Origin: Melampsora larici-populina 98AG31
Lineage: Eukaryota; Basidiomycota; Pucciniomycetes; Pucciniales; Melampsoraceae
Direction of reading: 5' to 3'
DNA length: 64,000 nucleotides
NCBI RefSeq assembly: GCF_000204055.1
Contig: NW_006768768.1
Span: 1,404,322-1,468,321 of the forward strand
In this document: positions 21,630 through 33,634 of the stretch, one piece after another
How positions within the stretch are numbered: position 1 is the first letter of the stretch
Layout of the letters: each line of letters starts with the position of its first letter
Translations under genes and position numbers: made by a program
Notes under the pieces: model-generated
The model's input: only the letters and a program-made list of their open reading frames with translations
Database searches by the model: none
Told to the model about the DNA's origin: nothing

Positions 21630-22429
21630 ATGCTCATAAAAATTGCTTTTTAAGTTGATTTCTACAATTCAATAATAGCAATTTTTTTTCAATTTCTATT
21701 CTGTCTGACTTTGGACAAGTCCTTGTCTACCATAGGCCACTATACAAAACCCATCAAACCCCATCAAAATCATCTATAGAAACCATAACCGATGGACTCC
21801 ACCCTACTCCACCATTTCCCCTTTGATCACTCTCTCATGTCTTCAATCACCTCTCAACAATCACTTCTTACATCTTCAATCACCTCAAAAATGTCCAACA
21901 GTAATCAAAACAAGATTAGTGGTGCAGAAGCTACCAATTGACTATGTCTACATCACAAATTTCAAATTGATCATATATATCTTTGACATTATCAATTGTT
22001 TCAATCTATTAATATCATTAGTTTCCTATTCCTGACTCATCTCAATGTCATTCATTAACCAATCAATTGTTTCACCAATCTCTTAACAATACATGGATCT
22101 CAATCAAAGCTTTCATTTAATGTATCATTACTTTCAAGAATGAGATATCATCTATCAATATATATATATCTGAATCCCATGTGCACAAAATGTAAAAAAA
22201 ATCTTTTTGATTTTCCTTTTTTTGTATCTTACTCACAGCATTCATCCTTTGATTTCTTTTGTTATATTGTTTTATTTTATGTTATTGGGATTGTTCAATG
22301 TGTATAGGCAGTTCAGAGTGTAGTGAGCTTGGGATATGCTTGCAGCTTAATGGGGCTTTCAGGAGATGTTTTATCAAGATTTTTGTGTATTTGTTGTTTT
22401 GTCCAATTTGTCTGTCCATGGCCACCATA
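21630..22429. other. Intergenic, no gene seen
   Basis: AT-rich sequence with short frames but no domain, repeat or splice-supported exon that I can defend. Confidence 0.4.
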
Positions 22430-24622
22430 ACTTACCCCTGAAGTTGTATTTTTGGTGTGAGGCGGTGAGGCCTTAGTGTTTTTGAGGATCACCCTGACAC
22501 CTGGGCTGGCGCAAAAACTCCCTACAAATCATATGAGTTCAAATTTCAATCATTATAGCCAGTCAAGCAACTTATTCCCATGGCAGTGACTATTGATGAT
22601 AGGATTTTGAGGCATCAGTTTTCCTAAATGAAGTCCAAGCAGGTCCTATGATAAAAGGAGCAATGTCAAGAGAAGATGGTTTGAAATTGAATATATTGTC
22701 AAATCATATTTGGTTCTTCTGTTTGAAAGCATTAAGGATCAAGCTCACATGGATCAGATTCATCCTGTGAGAATTGATAGTTCAGACTTGAAGAATCACT
22801 AGAATCCTTGATTGATCAATAACTAAGTGATTGGAGTTCCTCAAAGTCTGAAATCAGTGTCTTATAATACTTAAGAATGAATAATTGGTCAACATCATAA
22901 ATATTGTTGGAAAAAAAGGAATCATTACATTGGCGCAGATGATCATTCAGAGTCTGATCATTCAAATTTTGAGCAGAAGGATTTATCAAGTTGCAATGGG
23001 ATCAAAAAAATCATAACAGGTACTTAATTAAACCACCTTGCAAAGTGAAAAAGACAATTTAGAATCATAAAAGCTGATGATGCTTGAGCAGTCTATAACA
23101 AGAGAAAAACAAAACAAGAGATGAAGAAGGGATTTTGAATCAAGAGGAATGACAAGTATTTTTACCACTTCCAATATCATCTTCATTGTCATTGGTATCA
23201 AAATTAGGCAAAGAGATTATCAGGTCCAGCTGGTAAAGCAAAAGTAGCAGGATGACCTAAAGAATATCAAACTCAAGGTATCAGTGGAATGGAAAGAATA
23301 ATAAATTCAAATTCTAAATGAAGATGAACAAACTGGTTAATTGTTCTGATTCATAAAATGATAAAGATTCAGGTACATTTTGCACTGTTTGAATTTCAGT
23401 TAACCAACATTGGTCTGATGGATGCTGTCCTTGACAAGTTTCTAATATGCATAATGAACCTTCTGAACCTGGTAGAGAAGATGAACTCATGTAAATACAT
23501 AAAAGAAAAAAATCATCAGAATGAGTAAAGTGGTACAGTCAACCCCATGCAGATGCATACCCGCGCAGGTGCATAACCCGTGACAATGCATAGAAAAACT
23601 CATGAATCTTGATTGTTTTTACTCCCAAATTTGACAACAGAATTGCATAACCCTTCAAAATAGGGGGTTTTGAGTTGGATGTTTTTACGTATTTTTATGC
23701 TACAGCAACTTGCCTGTTGTTGTAAAATATGCATAATTTTTCAAAAGCGGGACACCTTTTCAGGTGTCCCAAATTGAAAGTACGTCTGTTTTACAAAAAT
23801 TATTTTTATGAACAACTTGTCTGAATTTCAAAAAAATATGCAAAAAAAACCAACTTGAAACCCCCTAATGCATAGCAAAAGTTGTCCCCCCAACTTATGC
23901 GTTTGCGCGGGTTTGACTGTATTTAGTGTTTGTTTACATACTTTTGTGATTTTGCTAGACAATTGATATGTGACAAACCAGCATTTTTGATTGACAACTA
24001 TTACCCTTGTCTAAGATTGGATTTTTGAATAAATGTTCATTACTATCTTTGAGAAGAACATAGATGTGCCTGACGCACCGTCTCATAAATTCCGCTTGGA
24101 GGTTTTAGAGCTTCATTACATGATAATGACTGTAAAGACAAAGAGGAAAGCAATATGGTCTGCTTTAGCATTGCTTCAAATTCACCAAGCGCTCAGAATC
24201 AAGAAGGATCAAGTGGAATTGTGTTCAATTGAATTAATTTGATGTAGAGGAGAATTTAAGACAGGCCCGTTATTAGAGGTGAATTGAGATGAATTCAACT
24301 TTTATTGTCTCACAAGCTGAAACTGCACTGCAGTAACCGCCACACCACCATTGGATCAAGACTTTAAGTTGCTTGACCTGGCTGACCTACAAGTGAATTT
24401 CACAAATTCAAATTCACATAGCTCAGCAAGACAGTGGCCAAATTTGATAGTTCAATTTGTATGATATGTAGGGAGTTTTTGTGCATGCCTGGGCGTAATG
24501 GATGGATCATATTCCTCAGTGTAGCTCGGTGCGCTCACTGAGAAGCAGAAAACAAGATCTTCCCGGCCCAATGATTCTTAGGCGTCAAGCTCAAAATTTA
24601 AAACACAACTTTAGGGGCAAGT
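22430..24622. mobile_element. Old 2.2-kb terminal-inverted-repeat element, non-coding
   Basis: The left end starts ACTTACCCCTGAAGTTGTAT at 22430. The reverse complement of the right end, starting at 24622, reads ACTTGCCCCTAAAGTTGTGT. A second matching block, CAAAAACTCCCTACA, lies about 85-105 bp in from each end. I see no clear target duplication and no transposase frame inside, only a short frame at 24033-24242. A separate MITE (23534-23921) is nested in it. Superfamily not assigned. Confidence 0.6.
23534..23921. mobile_element. 388-bp pogo/Tc1-like MITE flanked by TA
   Basis: The left end reads TACAGTCAACCCCATGCAGA. The reverse complement of the right end reads TACAGTCAAACCCGCGCAAA. CAGTCAA termini next to TA are characteristic of pogo/Fot1-type Tc1/mariner elements. 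The centre has a further palindrome (GGGACACC...GGTGTCCC). No open frame, so it is non-autonomous. Confidence 0.8.
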
Positions 24623-25072
24623 ACCCTCCCTCATGCTAGGATATGCGGATTCAACTGGTTGAAAGGCGTCTGTCAAGGCATTGAGGGACTTTGTGAAGTT
24701 GGAATCAGCATGAGGCATCTTGAATCACATTGTGATTATAATGTGCACTATTGAGAGCAAGACTTGAAACAGTACAAACTCCACACATAATGTTGTGAAG
24801 TAGAAAACAAAATGGATGATTGGTTATGTCAAAGACCATCATTCAAATATTCATTCAGTCAAAGTACAGTAGATTGCTCAATCTTCCTCAACTTTGAGGG
24901 TGGACACAAATGTTGGTTATGAAAAGGGTCCATGATAACCATCTACACTGAGTCCTCTGCCGGTATACCATCTGCGAAGACTTGCACAATCAATTGATTG
25001 TGAGGCTGATTGAGCTGTCAAAGGATAATCCTCCCTAAGAGGATTGATGGTCCCATGAACTTGTTCACCTAT
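24623..25072. other. Spacer between the TIR element and the GH5 pseudogene
   Basis: About 450 bp with no supported gene. A weak open frame overlapping 25010-25246 on the + strand is antisense to the 3' end of the GH5 pseudogene. Confidence 0.4.
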
Positions 25073-28008
25073 TTAAACAGAGACTTTATGCCCCAACTCA
25101 CTCCCACCAGTCTTCCACTTTGTATCCTCCCATCCAGACTGATCTTTTATGGGTCGGATCAAAACCTCTGTATGAAACTTCAAAGGGGCTGTAGGCTGAG
25201 TTGGGTCAATTGGAACAAAGAGTTTGCCCAAACCAACATTGTCTAGGACATCATCTGCCACCTGGGGAAAATTGTTAAGTTATGTTAATTTTTTTATTGC
25301 ATATGAAAGCACAATGTTTGACTCACTTTCACAAAATTAGACTCATCAGATCCCGCCTGGTGGCAATATATCACAAATTTTGAGTATCCAGGATATGAAG
25401 ATTTGTTTGATGGATAGTTGGTGTGTACCCACTGCCCATATCTCGTAGTGTTCATCCCAGGCGGCTCCTTTGAAAGAGAGCCCTACAGTACTTCCATTCG
25501 TTGCAAAGAAAGCGTATGGATAAGAAGGAATTGGATATGGAGCCACATCATCTTGGAGAAGTTTGTAACTTGATTCAAGGAGATAAGATTTCAGAAAGTT
25601 GCCAAGTTGGAGTCAAGTGGCAAATCAAATTACCTAGCTTTGTAGGTACCACAGACTACATTGTATTCAATTTGGTCAAAGGCCTCATCAGTTTGATTCC
25701 TCCAACCAGGGGCATGATAGCTATATTTGAAGGAAAGGCTGATTTAGTGCCAATATGTTTATATGGGTCAGTAGACCAATACAATATGAGTTCTTACCTA
25801 AATATGTTATTGCCTAGGAAACAAATCTACACTTCAGCCACTTTGTTCTGGTGGTATTGTTTTCAAACATCATCTTTCAAAAGACATACCTTCACCATGT
25901 GAATGAGGTCAAAGTCAGGCTAACACCAGCACCAGTGAAATTTGCATTAAACTCTTTGTATTTGGCAGGCAAAGAATCTATCCAAGGCAAAGGGATTACA
26001 AATGACAGATCCATTTGAGCCATTTCTGCGTGCGTGAATGGCATTATTTGACTCACAGAACCCATGTTCCCCTACAACAAATGTTCTATTGAAAGCCTCA
26101 ATGTGCTCTTGGAAGCTGTGGGCGTCCAGAGCTCATCAAATATGAGTAACACACCTCGATGGATTGGACCTCCTCAAGTTCAACCCTAGCTTAACTGTTT
26201 GCAAAAGTTATGTCCCCGTCACCATCTGCAAAAAGCTTTTTCTTAGTTGCCACATTGAGATTCTGCTACTGGAGAGATGCAAATATCATGTTGAAATGGG
26301 AACGCACAGCCGTGAAAGGAACACAAGTCAACAAAAGGTGACCGCAAGGTCTCTTCTAGCCAGACTTCAGTGACATTATAGACGTGAGAGCTGGGCATAA
26401 AGATCTTTCAGCATCAGGAGCACTTTGTGACAACAACTTTTTGAATTAACTTACTAACTTCCATCCATAACAAGGGTGTTAGGAGCAAGCAATTTGATGT
26501 GTTGCGTGATATCAATTGTCCACTGAGGGATAGTGGAAGATCAACATCAATAAAATGATCACCCCATCAGGAATATCTGGTATCAGATAAAAACTACAAG
26601 AGGACAATAAACTCATACATTTGCTGGGGCTGGTCTTAAGTCTGTGGTTACAGAAACAATGTGTTATCATCAGATCAATCAACCTCAATATTGCTTCCAA
26701 ATGGTGACTTAAGTCAAAGCTCAACCAATGTACCATTTGTAGTTGAATTGTCGTTGAAAATGAGCTCAGTCCAATCCATCTTGTTTCCAGTTTCAAAACA
26801 CAAAAATGTATCATCAAGTCCATAAATGCGACCATTGACAGTATTCTGTTGATTTAGCGCAAAAGGTGATGATTTTCTTGAAGTCTTCACAAATAGAGAG
26901 ATCTGTGAACCAATCCAATTGTTGTTGAGCTGTGGCGTAATTGGTCAAGTTATAGCAATATCTTGTACAAAGAAGATAAAAAGCAAGGTTTTGATCAGTA
27001 TCTTTCTGATTGAGAGAATTGAATTGGAATATGCCCACATCAATATAATTCCCCCACCAGTCAGTCTTGCTTGTCCCAAAATCCTACATAAATCATATAA
27101 GTGTGTTGAGATTGTACAAAATGAAATACACGAAGGCTACTTACCTGGTTGATGAATGGAAATATGATTTTGATTCCTTCTTTGGCTGCTAGCGCCAAGC
27201 TGAGCCATGAAAGGAAGAGTATTAGATAGAACATGAGGAAAACAAGTGGACTTGCATCCTGAGGAATTTCATCAACCTATGCTTGATCAAATTGTTGCCA
27301 CTTTGCTTCATTATAGATCCAATCTACCAATTCCGGTCTCAGTCATATGTATATGTAAGTAGAGGACTTGGTCATTGTACTGCTGGATGTATCATTTCAA
27401 CCAACAATGTGAGTGTCAGAAGCCTGGATGTCCATGCCAAACTGCGTGTTTGCAACATGGAGGTTATGTGACCGTGTCACAGGGTTTGCAAAACTGAAGT
27501 TGACCTTTTGGTCAGGTATCATACCTTATCAAGTCAAGATCAATTTGGCTCACCCAGCCACAGTTTTCAGAATATCTCGGCTTTCATACATTTTTCATAC
27601 CTGCTAACAATCAAGATATGTTGAGGATGGTACAAAACATGGATCTACAAGAAAAAAATCATGTTTATTGACCTTGGAGAAGAGTAGGTGTGCTAGTTTG
27701 ATTTTAAAGAAATAAGTATTAGTATATCTCATTTTCTTTCAACTTTTTTAATGCCAAAGAAATGATTGTCAACTCAACTTGAAACCACCAAAATCAAATA
27801 TTTTCCATCCAAGATAAAATCTACCAGAGTTTGTTGTCACATAACCAGCCAATGGTCTAGGCTGAGGTGGGGCCGTGTTAGAGTCTGGAAGGACAGGGTG
27901 GCCATTTATTTGGTGAGATTGATTGATTGTGATGATTATGTTTGTGGAGATGATAGCAAAAAATGTTACATAAGCTAAAATGTGTAAAAAAAAAATTGAG
28001 AAAAACAT
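25073..28008 (-). pseudogene. Secreted GH5 (endo-beta-mannosidase-like) pseudogene
   Basis: Pieces of one protein lie in order on the minus strand. They are a signal peptide at 28008 (MFFSIFFLHILAYVTFFAII), then GYVTTNSGRFYLGWKIFDFG, VTRSHNLHVANTQFGMDIQ, YNEAKWQQFDQA, AAKEGIKIIFPFINQDFGTS, GLDDTFLCFETGNKMDW, WTIDITQHIKLLAPNTLVMD, AFNRTFVVGEHGF, YSYHAPGWRN and VGLSFKGAAWDEHYEIW. The last frame ends at 25073. This is the order seen in fungal GH5 mannanase-like enzymes, which cleave beta-1,4-mannan outside the cell. The nucleophile block GEHGF is intact (+ strand 26061-26072). The acid/base block, normally GNE, reads GNK at 26780-26788. A frameshift lies after KKIITF near 26850-26860, and several stops interrupt other exons. 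I therefore call it a pseudogene. The exact subfamily is not determined. Confidence 0.75.
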
Positions 28009-29179
28009 TTTGCAGTCAGTGATATTGAAATAATCAGGCAGTAAATTCCTGGAAACTGTCTATCAATTAATATTTATATCTGATTGCATCAACAGGTTTT
28101 TTGTGTGTGCGTTTCTTAAAACTTGCTGGGTAGAGATGTGCCAGTGCTCTATATAATCCATGTCAAGGTCAGAGATGTAAATGTTTGGCGTATTCCAAGA
28201 TTGATGACTGCAGTATCAATTGTCCAGCTTGCAAGGATCTCTGGAAGAAAAAAATATTTTTCACAAGACACAACTGCACTGAGGCTAGTTCTCACTTGTC
28301 GCCGGCAGACAAATGGATTTTAGAAGGTTGTACGCTGAATCTCGAGTTCACTTCAAAAACTCACAAAGAAAAGGCATTTTCAACAACAAGTGAAGGTTAG
28401 GGAGGATCAATCACTTTGAAACACAACCCTTGTTTTTCCATTGGCTAGTGTCAGGAAGACCAAAAGAACTGCTCAAAGTCTACATGAGTGACCTGAAGCC
28501 ATGTTACTCTACTGATACCAATAGGCTGTCCCCTGTCTTACCTAAGTCTTCTTCTGCTGCCCCTCATTCTTACCTGTCATTCATGTTGTGGGTGTGTCCT
28601 TTTTCTAATGGGCGCGCCCAGGCGCAAAAAATCTTGATTGGACTGGCACAGGCGCCACTGGGGCGCGCCTTTTGCCCTTCAAAAGTAGAAAAAAGGGAAA
28701 AATCTTCTATACCAGCAGAGGCCAGTATTCCAGTGCCAGTAGTTTCCAATAAGAGAATTTTAGACATTTATTGTAAGGTAGATTGCAAGAGATATCACAA
28801 TGAAAGGAAGTTGACTGTGATTCTATACACATGAAACTCTTACAGTGACTTGCTTACATAGAGTTATTAGTTGCCTAGTTGATAGATTGCAATGTGAAGA
28901 TTAGAAGCTCTCATAGGCTTCAAAGTTCAAGGTATTATAGAAGCGTAGATGTTACACTATGAGCATATGCTTGTACTTGGCTCATTACAGAAGATGCCTA
29001 AGAAATAGGCCATAGAGAGAGAGGAACCGCAACCAGGTTCATATTGAGCGGATTGTAAGGGAAGTGAGGGGCTGGAGATGATTTGAGTATAAGTTTGATC
29101 AGATTATATGGGTTCAAGTGAAGCTTAATGGCAAATATGATATCAGAGGTAAAATCAAAGTTTTATTCTTTATCTATAC
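28009..29179. other. Intergenic, no gene seen
   Basis: Sequence upstream of the GH5 pseudogene. Around 28610-28672 is a short GC-rich patch with GGGCGCGCC-type palindromes that contrasts with its AT-rich surroundings. Short frames here have no domains. Confidence 0.4.
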
Positions 29180-29400
29180 CAAATCTGGCTCGCAGCGTAG
29201 CCAGAAGCGCGGAGCGCAGCGCCAGGCATAGCTGTTTTGCTGCCTGGGAAGCTCAGACCCAGGGTGTTGCGCCTCCCGCTGACATCTGGGGCTCAAAACA
29301 TTGGGGTGCTGCGCTTTCCGCTGCCATCTCAGCCTCCCTTGATTCTACGCTGACCTATGCTTACCTGCAGCTTCTGGCGCAGTCTGTACATCCCCACTCA
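29180..29400. repeat. GC-rich insert, related in inverted form to 30440-30615
   Basis: This 220-bp block is far more GC-rich than its flanks. It begins CTGGCTCGCAGCGTAGCCAG. The inverted complement of CTGGCTCGCAGCG occurs at about 30592-30606. Repeated AGCGC/CGCTG motifs fill both islands. They may be the ends of one element or two separate small elements. Confidence 0.5.
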
Positions 29401-29445
29401 AATCCAGCCTTTCAACCAACTAGTCATGACTTTTAGATCACATTG

Positions 29446-30330
29446 ATGGATGAAACATTTTTGTATAAAGGTAAGTAATTTCCTCTTTGAATCCTAGCTT
29501 TCAATCTTATTGACTCGTATCAGTTGTTGATCTTAGCCTTATATCTATCTTTCTTTTAAAGAACCTTTAATTACTCAACAAGTCAATCAGCTTGGCTTGC
29601 CAGTTTTTTCTTCTCACCATCATCAATGGTTCTTGTTTCATGGTTGGCTTGATTTCTTTTCATCACTCTAACTTTGTTAAGTCGCATAATGATACAATCA
29701 ACGACAAAGAAATGAATACTTCTTGACTATCTTATGTTTGATCACATACCATCTCACTTCTCACTTAACTCTAGTGATAAAAGCAAAGACAATTAGAGAT
29801 GAAGTTGAGAACACGAATATATCAAGATCAATGAAATCAGGTGAAGAGTTCCCCGATTTGAGAATTGAAACTGAAAGAATAAACTTGAATTGATCAAAGA
29901 CCAAGAGCTCAACCAGGTAATGTAAATTATTATAGATCAATTTGTTCAAATCCACATAACCATAAGGAATCAATGATACTAGAATGTCACCTTACCAGCC
30001 TCTTTCTCAAATGTAACATCTGATGTTATCGATCATGTAAGTTTATTACAACGATCACCTACTACAATTGGTTCATCACCATCAAAAGCTAGTGGTAGCC
30101 GTCCTCTCATTATTTATATATTATTGCCTTATTGGCTATCAATCAGTTGTGTAAGAAGAAAAGAATCTCAAATCACTTTTCAACAAGACCTTGCTTCAGA
30201 AATCTTATTACCCCATTCTTCAAATGAAAGATCTCCAATTGGATCTCCAATTGTTGAACATGAAAGTGTATCTAAAGCGTTCATTAGTTCTTCAAACCCC
30301 AATCCAAATAGTTTACTACTGTCTTATACA
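29446..30330 (+). pseudogene. Possible multi-exon gene remnant, unknown
   Basis: ATGGATGAAACATTT at 29446 is followed by a GTAAGT donor, and an exon-like block starting near 29562 reads EPLITQQVNQLGLPVFSSHH. A second coding-like block lies at about 29776-29892 (GEEFPDLRIETERINLN) and a third at about 30012-30310 (ITFQQDLASEILLPHSSNER). Frames between blocks do not join cleanly and TAA/TGA stops intervene. It is either a decayed gene or one whose introns I cannot place. No domain recognised. Confidence 0.3.
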
Positions 30331-30439
30331 TTTTTTCCTTTTCTTTACACTCTTTTGCATCCTTTTACAAGACCAGTTTTTCACATTTCTTTACAGTATT
30401 GTATACACCATATACCAATTAAAAAATCGCTTTTTTTTG

Positions 30440-30615
30440 CTTGCAGCGCTGTGAAGCGCTGCTGGACAAAAGTTCTGCTATCAGCTGCTAGTTTTTCTCA
30501 AGTTTTTTACCTTGCTACCCTTGAAGTTACCCAACCTGAGCAAGCTAGATTTGAGCTGCGCTGCCCAGAATGTGGTTGGCAGTGCTGTGTGGCGCTGCGA
30601 GCCAGAGTTGTCTAT
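30440..30615. repeat. GC-rich insert with AGCGC motifs
   Basis: A 170-bp island with GCAGCGCTGTGAAGCGCTGC at its left side and GGCGCTGCGAGCCAG at its right. It pairs loosely with 29180-29400 in inverted orientation. It truncates the coding-like block to its left. Confidence 0.5.
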
Positions 30616-30809
30616 AGTTATATTCTGTGGATGGAGAAAATTCCATAGGAAGGCTTCTGAGGCTCATGGATTTGTGGCAGAGCTGGAACAAAAATACGCT
30701 CACAAATATTTATTAATACAAAAAGCAAAACAAAAATCTTCTGTCATTGGATGTTATCATCAAATATACAAGGGGTAAAAAGTATTCAAGATGTCCATAT
30801 ATGAAAGTT

Positions 30810-32249
30810 TCAAACAATGAATTTACACGTGAAGAAATCATGTGACATTAAATCGCTATAAGAATTTATCCTTGAGCCTACATCTTTATTTAAAAGTTTC
30901 ATAATCAAGTCACTACCCATATAAGAAACAGATAAAGGAATAGTAGGATCCGAATGTAAGATTTGGTACTGCATAGGTTCATCGACTGAGGGACAAAATT
31001 GAGAATAATAGCCAAAGTCAGTAACGAATCATAACAGGAAAGAAGAGGATTGCAGGATAATGATAAACATACCTTGCCCAAAAGGGTGATTTCCACCAAC
31101 CATTTGGCATAACATGATACCAAGCGCCCACCAGTCAACTGCTTGGGTGTACGGAACCCCCTTAAGGATTTCGGGAGCTTTGATATATGGAGTCCCACAG
31201 TCACCAGAAGCAAATCCGTCCTCAGTTTTCGTAGCCAGGCCAAAGTCCGCTAGCTTGAAACGGTAGTCTGCAGTTATAAGAATATTGTCAAGCTTGACGT
31301 CACGATGAATGATACCACGAGAGTGAATGTAATCAAGAGCACTACCTATATTCAATATAATGGATCTTGCTTTCTCCTCACTGATTTTCTCCCCCTCAAT
31401 GAACTTGAAAAGATTTCCTCTTGAAGCAAATTCTTGGACAATGTAAAGATTTTCAGGATTGTAAAAATAATCAACAGCTTGAATGATGTGAGGATGATTT
31501 AATTCTTGCAAGATGACAGCTTCGTTGTGAATTGGTGCGGTTATATCTTTGTCTTCTCGATCAAGTCTTCGAACAACCTTGATTGCGCATACAGATCCAC
31601 CAATTCTAGCTTTATGAACTGAACCAAAAGCACCCTGACCAATCTTTGGCAAGGCCTCAATTTCAGGGGGAAATTCAAGTTCGTCTTGTGAAGTACTTGA
31701 GCTCGTAGGTGAAGATTTGATTTCAGCAATTGGGTTGAAGGTTGAAGGATAGTTTGCAGTAAGTGAAGGAAGAGGAGAATTTGGTGCAGAGTTGTCGGAG
31801 TAATCAGGGAGCGTGAATGAATGAGTATCAATTTGAGCACTTTGTTTGAAAGGTTGAGTGTTATTCTTAGTAATTAAAGTAGTAGGAGACTTTGGTGAAG
31901 AGTCGTCGGAGTAATCAGGAAGTATGAATGAATTAGGATCTATTTGACCACCTGAAGTTGAAGGATCTTTCTTAGTAATTAAAGGAGCAGGAGAGTTTGG
32001 TGAAGATGTGTCGGGGTAATCAGGGAGCATGAATGAATTAGAATCAATTTGAGGACTTGGGTTGAAAGCTGGAGTATCTTTTTTAGTAATTAAATGAGTA
32101 TGAGAATTTGGACAAGAGTTGTCGGAGTAATCAGGGAGTATGATTGAATGAGTATCTATTTGAGCACTTGAGGTGAAAGTTGAAGTATCGTTGTTAGTAA
32201 TTATAGGAGTAGGTGAATTTGGTGAAGAGTCGGAGTAATCGGGGAGCAT
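30810..32249 (-). CDS. Ser/Thr protein kinase with five N-terminal LPDYSD repeats
   Basis: Two exons (32249-31073, 30985-30810) join in phase through a GTATGT donor to 1353 nt, 450 residues. The start is the first ATG after an in-frame stop upstream. Residues 1-190 are five tandem copies of a 35-38-residue unit built on LPDYSD, N-S-P and LITKKD, rich in Ser-Pro sites. The kinase domain runs from residue ~197: glycine loop IGQGAFGSVHKA, AIK lysine 224, Glu 243, HRDVKLDN (315-322), DFG (335-337), GTPYIKAPE and VDWWALG. The second exon supplies the C-lobe end (VDEPMQYQILHSDPTIPLSV, then SRINSYSDLMSHDFF). All catalytic residues are present. The GTPxxxxPE and VDWWALG blocks resemble AGC kinases, but no AGC regulatory domain is attached. 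Substrates unknown. Confidence 0.85.
31690..32249 (-). repeat. Coding tandem repeat, five units of about 105-114 bp
   Basis: The N-terminal half of the kinase gene is a nucleotide-level tandem repeat. The unit begins with the codons for LPDYSD and ends with QIDTHSF or a close variant. Units differ by short in-frame deletions (for example the third lacks about three codons). Repeats of this kind change copy number easily. Confidence 0.85.
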
Positions 32250-33184
32250 GATTAAATGATACGAGGTCGTGAAATGTAATGTGATAGTTTGTTGAAGATG
32301 GAAAGAGGTGATAAATCAAGTAAGGTTGGGAAGAGTGTTGTTCAAGTGATATGGGAGTTGAGGCTACAGTTTGCAACTAGTTAGAGGAAAACCGAAGGAT
32401 TATATAGACCAAAACTAGTGCTGATCCTTCAGCTGATCAGCACAATCGAAATGCCTAAATAAATGCCTAGATAAATGGTGATCATGCATCCTTAAAATGT
32501 GAACAAAGGAAAAGACTGCGAAATTCATTCACTAAAGCTGATTCCAAATTTGATGCTAATAGTGATTTGAATTCCTTCGAACATTATCAGAAATGTGACC
32601 TGAGAATTATTCAAAATGTAAACAAAAGCAAAAGTCTTCCAAGTTGTGATTGATATTGTAAGCTGCGTCCACCGTATCCAAAAGCATTCAAGCCATCAAA
32701 CATTGACTGTATATCAAAACGTTAATGTTCAACATATAGAAGAATGCAATCTGCTTGTCTGTGCGGTCAAGAATCGGTCTCAGGCGAAAAGTATCATGAT
32801 GGTACACCATAAACCATGTTTTTCAACAACATATTTTATGATGAGGGATTCGTTAGGAAAAGCAGTGCTGACTAGAGGAAGGCCGAAGTGGCAGGCAATG
32901 AAGTTTTCATGCACATCACACTATTCTATCGCTTCAAAACAAAGTTGAAAGTATACCTGATTGCCGCCTTTGCGATAAAAATATTTACACAATCCACGAT
33001 GAGGAATTAAAAGTTCTTTAACCCCAACAGGTGTAATCTTAAACATCTCTCTTTGAGCTAACTCATATTGAGGTGTGGAACGAAATCCGGGAGTTTGGGG
33101 TTGATTTGTAAGTGATTCTATCGCGATTTTTTATAAATTAAGATCGTCAATACCGAACAAGAGCAATGAGTCGCAGGATGGAGG
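32250..33184. other. Intergenic upstream of the kinase
   Basis: No supported gene. The minus-strand frame at 32194-32376 overlaps the kinase start in another frame and is not considered real. The + frame at 32646-32948 has no domain. Confidence 0.4.
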
Positions 33185-33480
33185 TAGCTTACGTTAAAAT
33201 TCTCCTTTTATGAGCGATCGATGACATCTCTGTTCTTATGCATATACACCTCATAAGTCTTGATTCCTTCGAGGTTGTTGTTGTTGGTTTCCTGATTCCA
33301 AGACATCCCTCCCGAGATGGATAGGGTAGCGTAGGTTAAGATTCTCCTTTTATGAGCGACCGATGACATCTTCTTTTGCATAAAGCTCATGATTCTTGAT
33401 TCCTTTGAAGTGGTTGTTGTCGATTCCCTGATTCCAAGACATCCTTGACGAGATGGATAGATGTTAGTTATTCGCATGTT
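33185..33480. repeat. Two-copy tandem duplication, unit about 140-150 bp
   Basis: The text TCTCCTTTTATGAGCG followed by CGATGACATC recurs at ~33203 and ~33343, and CTGATTCCAAGACATCC recurs at ~33292 and ~33429. The two units align along their length with modest divergence. The minus-strand frame over them is simply the repeat read in one frame. Confidence 0.7.
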
Positions 33481-33634
33481 AGGTATGTCGAAGACTATCA
33501 CTTCTCATGAATGACGAACTCACCGCAATCTGCCCTTCAGACAATATCCCATCCTCACGTTGCTCTTGAGAGCGCCAATCGAGGTGGGGAATTTGTTACC
33601 ATATGACATCAAGTATAGAATTTAACAAAAGCAT

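Noticed and set aside
25501..25902. 133-residue + strand frame
   Set aside because: Antisense to the GH5 pseudogene blocks that read YSYHAPGWRN on the minus strand.
27145..27234. Apparent signal peptide MFYLILFLSWLSLALAA as a gene start
   Set aside because: AAKEGIKIIFPFINQ belongs inside the GH5 sequence and upstream blocks exist to 28008; the hydrophobic run is intron sequence that happens to be open.
29128..29436. 102-residue alanine/serine-rich frame
   Set aside because: It coincides with a GC-rich insert where composition alone keeps frames open.
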